DNA of 64,000 nt from Qipengyuania huizhouensis (GTDB lineage Bacteria > Pseudomonadota > Alphaproteobacteria > Sphingomonadales > Sphingomonadaceae). The notes beneath the pieces were generated by a model. That model was given only the letters and a program-made list of their open reading frames with translations, was not told where the DNA came from and made no database searches. A program made the position numbers and the translations under genes. Location: assembly GCF_019711635.1 (NCBI RefSeq), contig NZ_JAIGNT010000001.1, positions 1-64,000 on the forward strand. The letters run 5' to 3'. Positions 37,110 to 46,329 of this stretch are shown piece after piece (the stretch's first letter is position 1; every line of letters starts with the position of its first letter).

Positions 37110-38176
37110 CTGAGCTTGAGCGTTGCCAGCCCCAGGAGTGCGAGCACGATGGCAACGATCCAGAAGCGGATCACGACCTTGCTCTCCGACCAGCCGAGCT
37201 GCTCGAAATGGTGGTGGATGGGGGCCATGCGAAAGACCCGCCGCCCCGTTCGCTTGAACCAGAAGACCTGGATGATCACCGACAGCGCCTCGAACACGAA
37301 CAGCCCGCCGACGATCGCCAGAACGATCTCGTGGTGCGTTGCCACGGCGATAGCGCCCAGCGCGCCGCCGAGCGCTAAACTGCCGGTATCGCCCATGAAT
37401 ACTGCGGCAGGCGGCGCGTTGAACCACAGGAAGGCGAGCCCCGCCCCCATGATCGCCGCGCAGAATATCGCCAGTTCGCCCGCACCCTCTACGTAAGGGA
37501 TGCCAAGATATCCCGAATAGTCCACGCGGCCGACCAGATAAGCGATCACCGCAAAGGTGCCCGCGGCGATGATGACCGGCATGGTCGCAAGCCCGTCCAG
37601 CCCGTCGGTCAAATTCACCGCATTGCCCGCACCCACGATCACCGTGGCGGCGAACACATAATAGAGCGGGCCCAGTTCGATCCCGAAGTCATTGACGAAG
37701 GGAACATAGACGAAGGTGTTGATCTGGCTGACGATAATATAGCTGGCGACCCCCGCCACGCCGAATTCGAACAGCAGGCGGACCTTTCCCGAAACGCCCC
37801 GGTGACTGGCCTTCGAAACCTTGTCGTAATCATCAAGGAAACCGATCAGGCCGAAGCCGCCGGTCACCGCAAGGCAGGCCCAGATGAAAGGATTTCTGAG
37901 GTCCATCCACAGCATCAGCGAAATGAACAGACTCACCAGGATCATGAGCCCGCCCATCGTGGGCGTGCCGACCTTGGCGAGATGGGTCTGAGGGCCGTCC
38001 TCGCGGATGGGCTGGCCCTTGCCCTGCCGCACGCGCAGCATGGCAATGAAGCGCGGCCCGATGACCAGGCCGATCAACAGCGCCGTCAGCAGCGCCGCCC
38101 CCGCGCGCGCCGTCTGGTAGCGCACGAGGTTGAACAGCCCTTCGAAATTGAAATACTCGGCGAGGAGATACAGCAT
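37106..38176 (-). CDS. mraY: phospho-N-acetylmuramoyl-pentapeptide-transferase
   Basis: 356 residues, ten hydrophobic segments. The catalytic aspartates and conserved loops are present: [35 protein letters not shown] and [17 protein letters not shown]. It makes lipid I on the inner leaflet. It starts 15 bp after murF. Confidence 0.98.
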   Translation of the reverse strand: MLYLLAEYFNFEGLFNLVRYQTARAGAALLTALLIGLVIGPRFIAMLRVRQGKGQPIREDGPQTHLAKVGTPTMGGLMILVSLFISLMLWMDLRNPFIWACLAVTGGFGLIGFLDDYDKVSKASHRGVSGKVRLLFEFGVAGVASYIIVSQINTFVYVPFVNDFGIELGPLYYVFAATVIVGAGNAVNLTDGLDGLATMPVIIAAGTFAVIAYLVGRVDYSGYLGIPYVEGAGELAIFCAAIMGAGLAFLWFNAPPAAVFMGDTGSLALGGALGAIAVATHHEIVLAIVGGLFVFEALSVIIQVFWFKRTGRRVFRMAPIHHHFEQLGWSESKVVIRFWIVAIVLALLGLATLKLR

Positions 38177-38191
38177 CGGCCTCGTCGGCTC

Positions 38192-39649
38192 CTAGGTAAA
38201 GTGGTCCACGAGCTTGCCCAGCCCGACCGAATTGGAGCCTTTGACCAGCACGGCGTCTCCGGCAATCAACCCGAAATCCTCCAGCCGCGCGATAGCCTCC
38301 TCGGCTGAATTGCAATGCTCCCACTCGAGCGGCTTGCCAAGCGAGTTGAAGGCGGGTTTCCCCAGTTCGCGGGCCAGTGCGCGCATCTCGTCGCCTACCA
38401 GCACCGCATAGTCGACATCGGCCGCGATCAGCGGTTCGGAGAGGGCCCCGTGGAACCCATCGGTAAAGTCGCCAAGTTCCTTCATCGATCCGAGCACGAC
38501 GATCCGGCGAGCCGAAGGTGTCTGGCCGAGCTGCGCCAAGGTGGCGCGCATGCTGGCGGGATTGGCATTGTAGCTTTCGTCGATCAGCAGCGCCTTGCCG
38601 CCGGGCACATCGATGCCGTGGCGTGCCCCGCGCCCCTTGAGTCCGCCCATCTCGGCAAGTGCGAGTCCGGCAGCGGCCATGTCGCCGCCCGCCGCGCGCA
38701 CCGCCGCCATGACTGCAAGCGAGTTGATCACCCAGTGATCGCCCGGCTCGGCCACAGTGTAGCACAGCCGGCCCGTATCGAATTCGCAGGTGACGAGACT
38801 TCCGCCGTTCGCGCTCGGAATTGCATCGAGCAGGCGCATATCCGCATTGGGCGAACGCCCGAACCTGACAACCTTGGCCCCCACTCGCAATGCGGCGAGA
38901 CGGAGACGCTCGGTATGTTCGCTGTCCGCAGGGATCACCGCGATCCCGCCCGGCTCGAGACCGGCGAAGATTTCCGCCTTGGCCTCGGCAATGGCCTCCA
39001 TCGATCCGAGGTTCTCGATATGTGCGGGCGCGATGGTAGTGATGACCGCGACATGCGGGCGGACCTGTGTGGTCAACCCCTCGATCTCGCCGGCGTGGTT
39101 CATGCCCATTTCGAAGATGCCGAAACGGCTGCGCGCAGGCATGCGCGCAAGGCTCAGCGGCACGCCGACATGGTTGTTGTAGCTCCGCGTCGAACGGTGC
39201 GCAGCGCCGCGGCTGGCGCGTTCGAGTGATGCGAAAATGGCTTCCTTGACGCCGGTCTTGCCGACCGAACCGGTGACGCCGATAATCTTCGCTTCGGTCC
39301 GGTCGCGGGCAGCGCGGGCAAGCGCCTTCAGCGCATCGGTCGTGTTCTCTACAAGGATATGCGGATAGTCGACCGGGCGGTCGACTATCGCTGCGGCGGC
39401 GCCATTCGCGAAAGCCTTGTCGAGGAAGCGGTGTCCGTCCATCGCCTCGCCTTTCAGCGCAACGAAGAGATCGCCACCCACCACGTCACGGCTGTCCATC
39501 TCGACCCCGGCGACCTGGAAATCGCAACTGGCAGTGCCGTTCACCGCCTCAGCGATGGACTTTGCGTCCCACAGCGTCAGGGGCAGGCGATCGCGCGGAT
39601 CGGCAGGCCATTCCATATAGGCCGGGTGGCGCAGGATGGCGGCGCTCAT
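38192..39649 (-). CDS. murF: UDP-N-acetylmuramoyl-tripeptide--D-alanyl-D-alanine ligase
   Basis: 485 residues; ATG at 39649 overlaps the murE stop. It has the MurF-type N-terminal uridine domain (VEMDSRDVVGGDLFVALKG), P-loop GVTGSVGKTGVKEAI, the ARMPARSRFGIFEMGMNHAGEI segment and LIDESYNANPASMRATL. Ligates D-Ala-D-Ala to the tripeptide, using the product of the ddl gene downstream. Confidence 0.97.
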   Translation of the reverse strand: MSAAILRHPAYMEWPADPRDRLPLTLWDAKSIAEAVNGTASCDFQVAGVEMDSRDVVGGDLFVALKGEAMDGHRFLDKAFANGAAAAIVDRPVDYPHILVENTTDALKALARAARDRTEAKIIGVTGSVGKTGVKEAIFASLERASRGAAHRSTRSYNNHVGVPLSLARMPARSRFGIFEMGMNHAGEIEGLTTQVRPHVAVITTIAPAHIENLGSMEAIAEAKAEIFAGLEPGGIAVIPADSEHTERLRLAALRVGAKVVRFGRSPNADMRLLDAIPSANGGSLVTCEFDTGRLCYTVAEPGDHWVINSLAVMAAVRAAGGDMAAAGLALAEMGGLKGRGARHGIDVPGGKALLIDESYNANPASMRATLAQLGQTPSARRIVVLGSMKELGDFTDGFHGALSEPLIAADVDYAVLVGDEMRALARELGKPAFNSLGKPLEWEHCNSAEEAIARLEDFGLIAGDAVLVKGSNSVGLGKLVDHFT

Positions 39650-41154
39650 GCGGCACCGCCATTGCCGGCTTTGGCAATCAGCGCCGCGCATTCGCGTGCG
39701 ACTTCCACGTCGTCGAAGGGATGGACCCGCATGTTTTCTCCCGATCCGATGATCTGACCCGTTTCATGGCCCTTGCCCGCGATCAGAACGATGTCGTCCT
39801 TGCCCGCTTCGGCAATGGCTGCATGGATGGCTTCGCGACGCCCGGCCACTTCGCGCACGTGTTCTTGTCCTCTACCCACCCTTGCACCTTCAAGCACCTG
39901 GCGACGGATTTCCGCAGGTTCTTCGCCGCGCGGATTGTCGTCCGTCACGATAACGACATCGCTGGCCTTGGCCGCAGCTTCGCCCATCGGCGCGCGCTTG
40001 CCGTGGTCGCGGTCGCCGCCTGCGCCGAATACGGTGATAAGTCGGCCCTGAACATGCGGATGAAGCGCTTGAATCGCAGCCTCCAAGGCGTCCGATGTGT
40101 GGGCATAGTCGACGTAAACGGGCGCGCCGCTGGGCGCGATGACCGCACGTTCGAGGCGTCCGCGCACCGGCTGGAGCCGCGCTACTGCATCCCAGACCTT
40201 GCTCGTATCGATACCGGTCGCAAGCGCCAAACCCGCGGAAATCAGCGCATTCGAGACCTGGTAGGCACCAATCAGCGGTAGGTTGATGGTCCTTTCGGCG
40301 CCCTCATGCTGCACCATTAGCGATTGCCCCAACTGGGTCGGTTCGCGGCGTGTAAGCCGGATATCCTCGCCCTGCTCACCCACCGTCATGATCCTGAGCC
40401 CGCGCTTCTCAGCATGCTCGACAACGCGCCTGTTCCAACCGCTGTCGCCCGCGCCCATCCACACGACCGCCGTCGCATTTTCCGAGACCACCTCGTCGAA
40501 AAGCCGCATCTTGGCCGCGAAATAGTCTTCCATGTCGGCATGATAATCGAGGTGATCGCGGCTGAAATTGGTGAATCCGGCGGCTTCGACCGGAATGCCT
40601 TCATTGCGAAATTGCGAAAGGCCGTGGCTAGACGCCTCATAGGCGACATGGGTAACGCCTTCGCGCGCCAGCCCGCTCATATTCGAAAGGAAAGTGACGA
40701 TATCGGGCGTCGTCAGCCCGGTCGAAACGCTTTCGTCGGGCGTGGTGACGCCAAGCGTGCCAATGCTCGCCGCGCGTTCGCCCGACATACGCCATATCTG
40801 ACGGGTCATCTCGACGCAGGATGTTTTGCCGTTGGTTCCGGTAACCGCAACAATGTGCTCGGGCACGGGCGTAAAATACTGCGCCGCCATTTCGGCGAAG
40901 CACTTGCGCGGGTTGTCGCTGGCGATGTGGATGGCGCCTTCGACGGCCGCTTCCGGCCGCGCTACAACGGCGACGGCTCCTGCGCCGATTGCCGCGGGAA
41001 TGAAATCCTCGCCATTTGCCTGCATGCCCTGAAAAGCGCCGAACACGGTACCGGGCGCGACCTTGCGATTGTCGATAGCGAAGCCGGTAACGGTTATATC
41101 TCCGGCATTGCGGCAATCGATCCCGGCATTGGCGCAAATCTTACTCAGCTTCAT
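39646..41154 (-). CDS. murE: UDP-MurNAc-L-Ala-D-Glu:meso-DAP ligase
   Basis: 502 residues, overlapping the ftsI end by 14 bases. The P-loop VTGTNGKTSCVEMTRQIW and the DNPR motif (DDNPRGEEPAEIR, about residues 403-415) are present; DNPR marks enzymes using meso-diaminopimelate rather than lysine, so the cell wall should be of the Gram-negative A1-gamma type. GFTNFSRDHLDYHADMEDYF is also characteristic. Confidence 0.97.
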   Translation of the reverse strand: MKLSKICANAGIDCRNAGDITVTGFAIDNRKVAPGTVFGAFQGMQANGEDFIPAAIGAGAVAVVARPEAAVEGAIHIASDNPRKCFAEMAAQYFTPVPEHIVAVTGTNGKTSCVEMTRQIWRMSGERAASIGTLGVTTPDESVSTGLTTPDIVTFLSNMSGLAREGVTHVAYEASSHGLSQFRNEGIPVEAAGFTNFSRDHLDYHADMEDYFAAKMRLFDEVVSENATAVVWMGAGDSGWNRRVVEHAEKRGLRIMTVGEQGEDIRLTRREPTQLGQSLMVQHEGAERTINLPLIGAYQVSNALISAGLALATGIDTSKVWDAVARLQPVRGRLERAVIAPSGAPVYVDYAHTSDALEAAIQALHPHVQGRLITVFGAGGDRDHGKRAPMGEAAAKASDVVIVTDDNPRGEEPAEIRRQVLEGARVGRGQEHVREVAGRREAIHAAIAEAGKDDIVLIAGKGHETGQIIGSGENMRVHPFDDVEVARECAALIAKAGNGGAA

Positions 41155-42898
41155 TCCGCGCCTCCGGGATCAGCGGGGTGATGGCGGAGATATCGATATC
41201 ACGCGTGTCGTCGGGGCGCACGCCGATCAAGGGGCCGATACGCGGAACGAGACGGCCGACGATGGGTGCGGCATTCCAGGCGGCAGTCCGCTGGTAGGAG
41301 CTGGCAAGCGTCCCCTTGGGCTCATCGAGCATGGCGATAATGACATAGCGTGGGCGGTCCATCGGGAAGGCGGCGGCAAAAGTCGAAACCAGCGCGGTGC
41401 GGCGATATCCGCCTTTTCCGCCCGGCTTTTCGGCCGAGCCGGTCTTGCCGCCGACGCGGTAACCCGGGGCATCTGCATTGCGGCCCGTACCGTACACCGC
41501 AATTGCCCGCATCATCTGGCGCATCCGGCTGGAGGTCGAAGCCTTGAACACGCGGCGACCCTTGGGAGCCTGGCCCGGACCGAGCTTCTTCAGCGTGGCA
41601 GGGCGGTAAACGCCCCCGTTGACCATGGTGGCATAGGCGCTGGCGAGATGCAGTGGGGTAACCGCGATGCCGTGACCGAAACCGACCGTCATATTGGTCA
41701 GACGCGCCCATTTGTCGCCCGGCCACAACGGGAAGCCTTTGGCGGGCAATTCGATTTCGGGCCGCCTGTTCATGCCGAGATCTATCATGTACTGGCGCAG
41801 CCGTTCAGGTCCCAACTCGTCGGCAATCCGCGCGCTGGTGGTATTCGAGGAGTGTATCAGCGTCTCGACTGTATTGAGCGTCGGTCCCATTGCGTGGCTG
41901 TCACGGATGGTGAATCGGCCAGCTTTGACCGGCGAGGCGTCGAACCGCCGCCCAAGATCGCGAATGACCCCCGCGTCGATAGCCGCCGCCACCGTCAATG
42001 GCTTGAAAGTAGAGCCCAGTTCGTAGACCTGGTTCGTCACCCGGTTGAACATCAGCTTCTGCCCCTCGGCATCGATCTTGTTGGGATCGAATTCGGGCAG
42101 AGAGGCAAGTGCAAGCACTTCGCCCGTATCCACATCGAGGACGATACCCGCGCCGCCCTGCGCCTGCGTTAACTTCATGCCGCGGCGCAGTTCGTCTTCG
42201 AGCGCGCCCTGCACTCGTACATCGACCGAAAGCGCGACCGGCGTGCCGCGAGTCAACGGGTTCGACAGATGCTCATCGAAGACTTGCTCCATACCCACCC
42301 GGCCCCTGCCGTCCGCAGCGACATAGCCAAGGACATGGGCCGCCATCTGCCCTTGTGGATAGTGGCGGTCTTCTTCCATCGGCATTTCAAGGGCGAGTTC
42401 GCCGATGTCCTGCACCCGATTTGCCTCTTCGGGCAGGAGACGGCGGCGGATGTATCCCGCCTCGCCGCTGGTAAGTTGTGCCGCGACAGCTTTCTCGTCG
42501 AGGTCAGGGAAAATGGCTTTCAACTGCGCGGCGACTTCTGCCGGCTTGGCCACGAGCGGGGCCTCATTCTCACCCAGAGCTTCCGGATTGAACCACAACG
42601 CATAGGCCGGGAAAGCGCGCGCCATCGGTACGCCGTTGCGATCGACGATCTCACCGCGATCGGGGAGCAGCGCCGCTTCGAGCGAAGTTGCGCGTGCGCC
42701 TTCGCCGCCCGCGCCGAGATAGACGATACGGCTCAGCGCCATCACTGCGAGAAGCGCAAAAGCCAAAGCAATCCACAGAACCCTCCAGCGGGCAAGGTCG
42801 AGCGATCTCTGGCGAATGCTGACGAGTTGCACCCGCCCGCTCGCCATTGCCATGCTTACCGCCCCCGGTCCTCCGTGGAGAGCGGAGAATGCGTTCAC
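41141..42898 (-). CDS. ftsI: septal peptidoglycan transpeptidase (PBP3/FtsI)
   Basis: The GTG at 42898 overlaps the ftsL stop (GTGA) and gives 585 residues; Met codons at 42853 and 42847 are alternatives. One membrane anchor (WRVLWIALAFALLAVMAL) is followed by a dimerisation/pedestal domain and a transpeptidase domain. The domain carries SxxK (GSTFKPL, near 297), SxN (SSNTTS, near 345) and KTG (GGKTGSAEKPG, near 487). It cross-links septal peptidoglycan with FtsW. Confidence 0.97.
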   Translation of the reverse strand: MNAFSALHGGPGAVSMAMASGRVQLVSIRQRSLDLARWRVLWIALAFALLAVMALSRIVYLGAGGEGARATSLEAALLPDRGEIVDRNGVPMARAFPAYALWFNPEALGENEAPLVAKPAEVAAQLKAIFPDLDEKAVAAQLTSGEAGYIRRRLLPEEANRVQDIGELALEMPMEEDRHYPQGQMAAHVLGYVAADGRGRVGMEQVFDEHLSNPLTRGTPVALSVDVRVQGALEDELRRGMKLTQAQGGAGIVLDVDTGEVLALASLPEFDPNKIDAEGQKLMFNRVTNQVYELGSTFKPLTVAAAIDAGVIRDLGRRFDASPVKAGRFTIRDSHAMGPTLNTVETLIHSSNTTSARIADELGPERLRQYMIDLGMNRRPEIELPAKGFPLWPGDKWARLTNMTVGFGHGIAVTPLHLASAYATMVNGGVYRPATLKKLGPGQAPKGRRVFKASTSSRMRQMMRAIAVYGTGRNADAPGYRVGGKTGSAEKPGGKGGYRRTALVSTFAAAFPMDRPRYVIIAMLDEPKGTLASSYQRTAAWNAAPIVGRLVPRIGPLIGVRPDDTRDIDISAITPLIPEARNEAE

Positions 42899-43413
42899 CG
42901 GGCGACCTCGGCCGCAGCTACCGAAATCACGGTCGGCTGCGCAAGGCGCTGGGCCAGACTGGTCGCCAATCTCCGCGTAGGCTGTTCTGCGCGCGCCATG
43001 GCTACCGTGCCTTCACGATCATCTTCGGTCAGCCAGTCGCCGAAGAGATTGTCATCTTCGACCGGCCCGGTGTCCGCCTTGGCAAAGCGTATCGGCTGCG
43101 GCGCATCCATCCCGCGCGGTGTTCCCAGCGCGGCCAATTGGCGTTCGTGCTCGACATACTGGTCGGCGCGCGGCGCCGCATAGCCGAATTCGACCTGGTT
43201 CCATGCCGCAAGCTGGTGCTGGCTCGCCCGGGTCTGGAATTCCGTTTCCAGCATCAGTTTCGAACGCTCCGCCGCAATGATCTGGCGTTCGACCAGCCGC
43301 ACGTCGCTCTTCACCGCATTCACCTTGAAAGTGAGCGCGAGGAAAGCGGCAACACAGGCGCCGAGGACCAGCAACCAGCCAATCTGCCTTATGCGCGAAG
43401 TCTGGGCCATCAT
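42895..43413 (-). CDS. ftsL: FtsL-like cell division protein
   Basis: 172 residues with a short cytosolic N-terminus, one membrane segment ([19 protein letters not shown]) and a periplasmic heptad-like helix ([24 protein letters not shown]), the FtsL layout. It sits exactly between rsmH and ftsI, overlapping both by four bases. The C-terminal ~100 residues are polar and longer than in E. coli FtsL (121 residues). Identification rests on position and topology, as FtsL sequence is poorly conserved. Confidence 0.82.
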   Translation of the reverse strand: MMAQTSRIRQIGWLLVLGACVAAFLALTFKVNAVKSDVRLVERQIIAAERSKLMLETEFQTRASQHQLAAWNQVEFGYAAPRADQYVEHERQLAALGTPRGMDAPQPIRFAKADTGPVEDDNLFGDWLTEDDREGTVAMARAEQPTRRLATSLAQRLAQPTVISVAAAEVAR

Positions 43414-44348
43414 GCAGCCTCCCGTGCTGGTGTGGAGGTACGCACCGCGTGGCGCAGCACCGAAGAACGCGCGCGCGGGTTGCGGGCGATCTCGGCCTCG
43501 GTGGGCTTGATCGCCTTGGAAACGGGGAAGAAAACCGGATCGACCTGCGCCGCCATGGGGACGTGACGCGAGGCGCTCGGGGTTGAGGATGCCTCGCGCA
43601 GGAAGCGCTTGACGATCCGGTCTTCGAGGCTGTGGAAGCTGACCACGGCAAGGCGGCCCCCTTCACGCAAAAGATGTTCGGCAGCCGACAGCCCTTGGGA
43701 CAGTTCGTCGAGCTCGCCGTTCACATGAATCCTGATGGCCTGGAAGGTCCGTGTGGCCGGATCCTTCTTGTCGTGCGGCTTATGACCCAAGGCCTTGCGC
43801 ACCACACTGGCCAGCTCACCAGTCGTCTCCAGCGGACGCGCAGCGACGATAGCGCGCGCCACGCGGCGCGACTGCCGCTCCTCGCCATACTGGTAGATAA
43901 CATCGGCGATCTGACTTTCCTCGGCGGTATTGAGGAAATCGGCTGCGCTTTCGCCCTCCTGGCTCATCCGCATGTCGAGTGGGCCGTCGGCGGAAAAGGC
44001 GAAGCCTCTCTCTGCCTGGTCGAGCTGCATGGACGATACGCCGATGTCCATCACGACACCATCAACGCGCATCACGCCGGCAGCATGCATGACATCCAGC
44101 ATCTCGGAAAATCGGTGCGGGTGAAGAATGAGGCGGGGCGGAGTTTGCTCCGTCTCCCGCCAGGTGCGACCCGAAGCAATCGCGTCGGGGTCCCTATCGA
44201 ATGCATGAACGGTTGCGCCCCGTTCGAGCAGTGCGCGCGTGTAACCGCCCGCGCCGAACGTTGCGTCGATCAGTACGTCACCCGGCTGCGGGTCGAGCGC
44301 TTCGATCACTTCGTCGAGAAGAACCGGAATGTGGGGTGTGCCGGTCAT
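43410..44348 (-). CDS. rsmH: 16S rRNA (cytosine-1402-N4)-methyltransferase
   Basis: 312 residues from the ATG at 44348, which overlaps the mraZ stop. The N-terminal [22 protein letters not shown]-binding [33 protein letters not shown] and the late [16 protein letters not shown] segments are all typical. It methylates C1402 of 16S rRNA near the P site; its place as second gene of the dcw cluster is conserved. Confidence 0.97.
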   Translation of the reverse strand: MTGTPHIPVLLDEVIEALDPQPGDVLIDATFGAGGYTRALLERGATVHAFDRDPDAIASGRTWRETEQTPPRLILHPHRFSEMLDVMHAAGVMRVDGVVMDIGVSSMQLDQAERGFAFSADGPLDMRMSQEGESAADFLNTAEESQIADVIYQYGEERQSRRVARAIVAARPLETTGELASVVRKALGHKPHDKKDPATRTFQAIRIHVNGELDELSQGLSAAEHLLREGGRLAVVSFHSLEDRIVKRFLREASSTPSASRHVPMAAQVDPVFFPVSKAIKPTEAEIARNPRARSSVLRHAVRTSTPAREAA

Positions 44349-44830
44349 TTGCCCTTCGCCTTCGCATCGGCAAGCAAGCTTTCGCAGGCAGCCTTGGCGC
44401 TGGCCCAGTCGTCGCCCATTTCGGCAAGCTGCGCGGGGTTCCACAGGGTGAAGAAACGGCCACCGCCCTGAAAATAGAGTCCGTCCTCGATCCGACCGAG
44501 AGTGCGCAGGTGATCGGGCATGACGAAACGACCGCTGTCGTCGAAGGGCATTTCAACGAAGCCGAACAGCTGGCTGGCGCGGGTGTCGCGGTCGAAATCC
44601 TTGCCGAGACGGATCGCCATCTCTTCTTCGCGGTCGAGCTGCTGGTCGAGCTCTGCCTTGCGGCTGAGGCCGAAGCCGACAAGGCAATTCCAGGTGGGAT
44701 GCTTCATGAGGCAGAGAACGCGGCCGTCGGAACTTTCCTTCACGGCCTTTCGGAACAGCGGTGGAAGCACGAAGCGGCCCTTATCGCCCGCAGGCGAATA
44801 GGCTTGTCCGCTGTACCCTCCGAATTGCAC
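44345..44830 (-). CDS. mraZ: transcriptional regulator MraZ
   Basis: GTG start at 44830, 161 residues. Two AbrB/SpoVT-like half-domains, each with the DxxGRhhhP motif: [16 protein letters not shown] and [16 protein letters not shown]. MraZ forms ring oligomers that bind direct repeats in its own promoter and usually repress the dcw cluster. The regularly spaced GGG boxes upstream (see 44972-45014 and 45148-45182) are the likely targets. First gene of the sixteen-gene cluster. Confidence 0.95.
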   Translation of the reverse strand: MQFGGYSGQAYSPAGDKGRFVLPPLFRKAVKESSDGRVLCLMKHPTWNCLVGFGLSRKAELDQQLDREEEMAIRLGKDFDRDTRASQLFGFVEMPFDDSGRFVMPDHLRTLGRIEDGLYFQGGGRFFTLWNPAQLAEMGDDWASAKAACESLLADAKAKGK

Positions 44831-44971
44831 TGCCCTGTCCCCAGCTGGCGTTCGACATCCTCTTCACCGGACACACCTCCCCCTTTCGCAAAAGCAGGCG
44901 CTCTCGCGGCCCGAACCGCTTACGGCTCGCGCAAAGACACTGGCATGTCCGATGTCTGGATGATTTATCGC

Positions 44972-45014
44972 GGGTAACGCGGGGATGGAAGGGAAAATTG
45001 CGGGATTTTACGGG
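44972..45014 (+). promoter_or_regulatory. proximal array of about 10-bp-spaced GGG boxes (MraZ-type)
   Basis: Five GGG cores begin at 44972, 44981/82, 44991, 45002 and 45012, mostly within GCGGG or ACGGG, at an average spacing of 10 bp, one DNA turn. This matches the 10-bp period of known MraZ direct repeats (TGGGN, N5). Here the boxes read away from mraZ, which lies 140 bp to the left on the minus strand. Confidence 0.6.
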
Positions 45015-45147
45015 ATAAGAATATAACTTATTGTTTTATATAAATAAATGAATTCGAGAAATCTCTGATATCCTTACCGAATTGTCACCATAGACCACGG
45101 ATAAGGCTAAGGAATCACTCGGATGGCACAGGCTGAGGCAGGCATTT

Positions 45148-45182
45148 CCCGCAATATCCCCTGCCGAGTCCCGCGATTTCCC
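45148..45182 (-). promoter_or_regulatory. distal array of GGG boxes, opposite orientation
   Basis: Four boxes whose CCC cores (plus strand) begin at 45148, 45158/59, 45170 and 45180. On the minus strand they read GCGGGA, GCGGGA, CAGGGG and GCGGGA-like at about 10-11 bp spacing, in the direction of mraZ. They lie 10 bp beyond the upstream gene's stop. Between the two arrays is an A/T-rich stretch (45015-45065) that should contain the mraZ promoter. The whole gap 44831-45192 has no gene. Confidence 0.52.
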
Positions 45183-45192
45183 GCAGGAGTGC

Positions 45193-45954
45193 TCAATCAG
45201 CGAAAGCGCGATCCAGGAAGGCCCCAAGAGCTTTGCCTCTGGCCGGTTCTTCGAAGTGGTCGTCGAGCAATGCCGCATCCGCTACGAGAAGCACGCGGCC
45301 CTCGCCCACCCGGCAATCTGCAATCAGCCCTCGGGTGGAAATCGAACACTCGGTATCTGCCGATCCCTCGCGCGCTTCGAACCGCCCGGCGAGGTCTACT
45401 GGAAATTCAATCCCGCTTTCGGTCACCGCGCGGACACCGGCGGACCGTTCTTCATCGAACAGCAATCTGAGCCCCCAGTGACTCAGGATCGGAGAGATCA
45501 CCACCATGTCGTGAGGCCGGCGCGGATCGCCCAAAGGAAAGTCGCTGTGTTGGGTCAACATCGGATCGGCAAAGATCAAGGCTTGCCCTCCATCACGCAG
45601 CCAGGCGTCGAAAGCGACATTCTCCGACGGTGCCAGCGGACGAGGTTGGGCCAGCACCACTCGTTTCAGTCCGTCCAGCGCGTCCGCTTCCAGCGTATCG
45701 AGCGGAACGAGTTCGCCTTCTTCTTCCAATGCACCGCGAACCCAGCCGTGCTCGCCAGCACCCTCCAGCATAGAGGCAATGTCTCCGCCCTCTCCCCAAT
45801 AGATAGGCAGGGTCGAAAAAAGGCCAAGACGTTCGACAGAACCCTCGCCCCCGTCGGAAGTAGCCGTCTGATCCTGAGCCGACCCTCCATTGCAAGCAGC
45901 AAGGAGGATAACGGACAGAGCAAGGCAAACCTTACGGCTGGTTCGCCGGGTCAT
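45193..45954 (-). CDS. lipoprotein with GldG/DUF4350-like domain
   Basis: 253 residues with a lipoprotein signal ending LLAAC (Cys21). The mature part begins GLFSTLPIYWGEGGD, includes LKRVVLAQPRPLAPSENVAFDAWLRDGGQALIFADPML and ends with GEGRVLLVADAALLDD. This alternation resembles the Rossmann-like, glutamine-amidotransferase-like fold of the GldG/uncharacterised ABC transport-associated and DUF4350 groups. No catalytic function can be assigned. It is coupled to the small membrane protein gene upstream (23-bp overlap) and lies directly before the mraZ promoter region. Confidence 0.72.
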   Translation of the reverse strand: MTRRTSRKVCLALSVILLAACNGGSAQDQTATSDGGEGSVERLGLFSTLPIYWGEGGDIASMLEGAGEHGWVRGALEEEGELVPLDTLEADALDGLKRVVLAQPRPLAPSENVAFDAWLRDGGQALIFADPMLTQHSDFPLGDPRRPHDMVVISPILSHWGLRLLFDEERSAGVRAVTESGIEFPVDLAGRFEAREGSADTECSISTRGLIADCRVGEGRVLLVADAALLDDHFEEPARGKALGAFLDRAFAD

Positions 45955-46315
45955 TCGAGGTCCCTTGCTCGGGAATCACCGCGGGTGATTGCGGCGAAGC
46001 GGGGAGCGGCTTTTCCGGTAAGTCGGGAACCACGCCTGCTTCTACCAGCGGATCGTTCTGCTTGATTGCCTCGCTGGGTTCGGTCGTTGGAGCCGCTGCA
46101 GGCACAGCCGCCGCATCGACTTCCCGTGTACGGTCCTGAATCAGGCTTGCGAGGCCCACCAGGAGCACCATGAGCACGACACCGCCAATGCCGATCTGCA
46201 AACGCTTGACCGATTCCGAACGCGTTCCCCCCAGCGGCACATCGGCAGGTTCACCCGACGGGGCAGCTCTGCGGGTAAGATCGAAACTGCGCGGCATGCC
46301 GGGGATTCTGGGCAT
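45932..46315 (-). CDS. small single-pass membrane protein, unknown
   Basis: 127 residues: a basic N-terminus, one membrane helix at about 41-60 (IGIGGVVLMVLLVGLASLI), then an Ala/Pro/Glu-rich periplasmic tail of low complexity. Start may be Met1 (46315) or Met7 (46297). It follows cysK by 14 bp and overlaps the lipoprotein gene. No family recognised; the topology suggests a periplasmic tether. Confidence 0.65.
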   Translation of the reverse strand: MPRIPGMPRSFDLTRRAAPSGEPADVPLGGTRSESVKRLQIGIGGVVLMVLLVGLASLIQDRTREVDAAAVPAAAPTTEPSEAIKQNDPLVEAGVVPDLPEKPLPASPQSPAVIPEQGTSNDPANQP

Positions 46316-46329
46316 TCGCTAGGTTCCCG

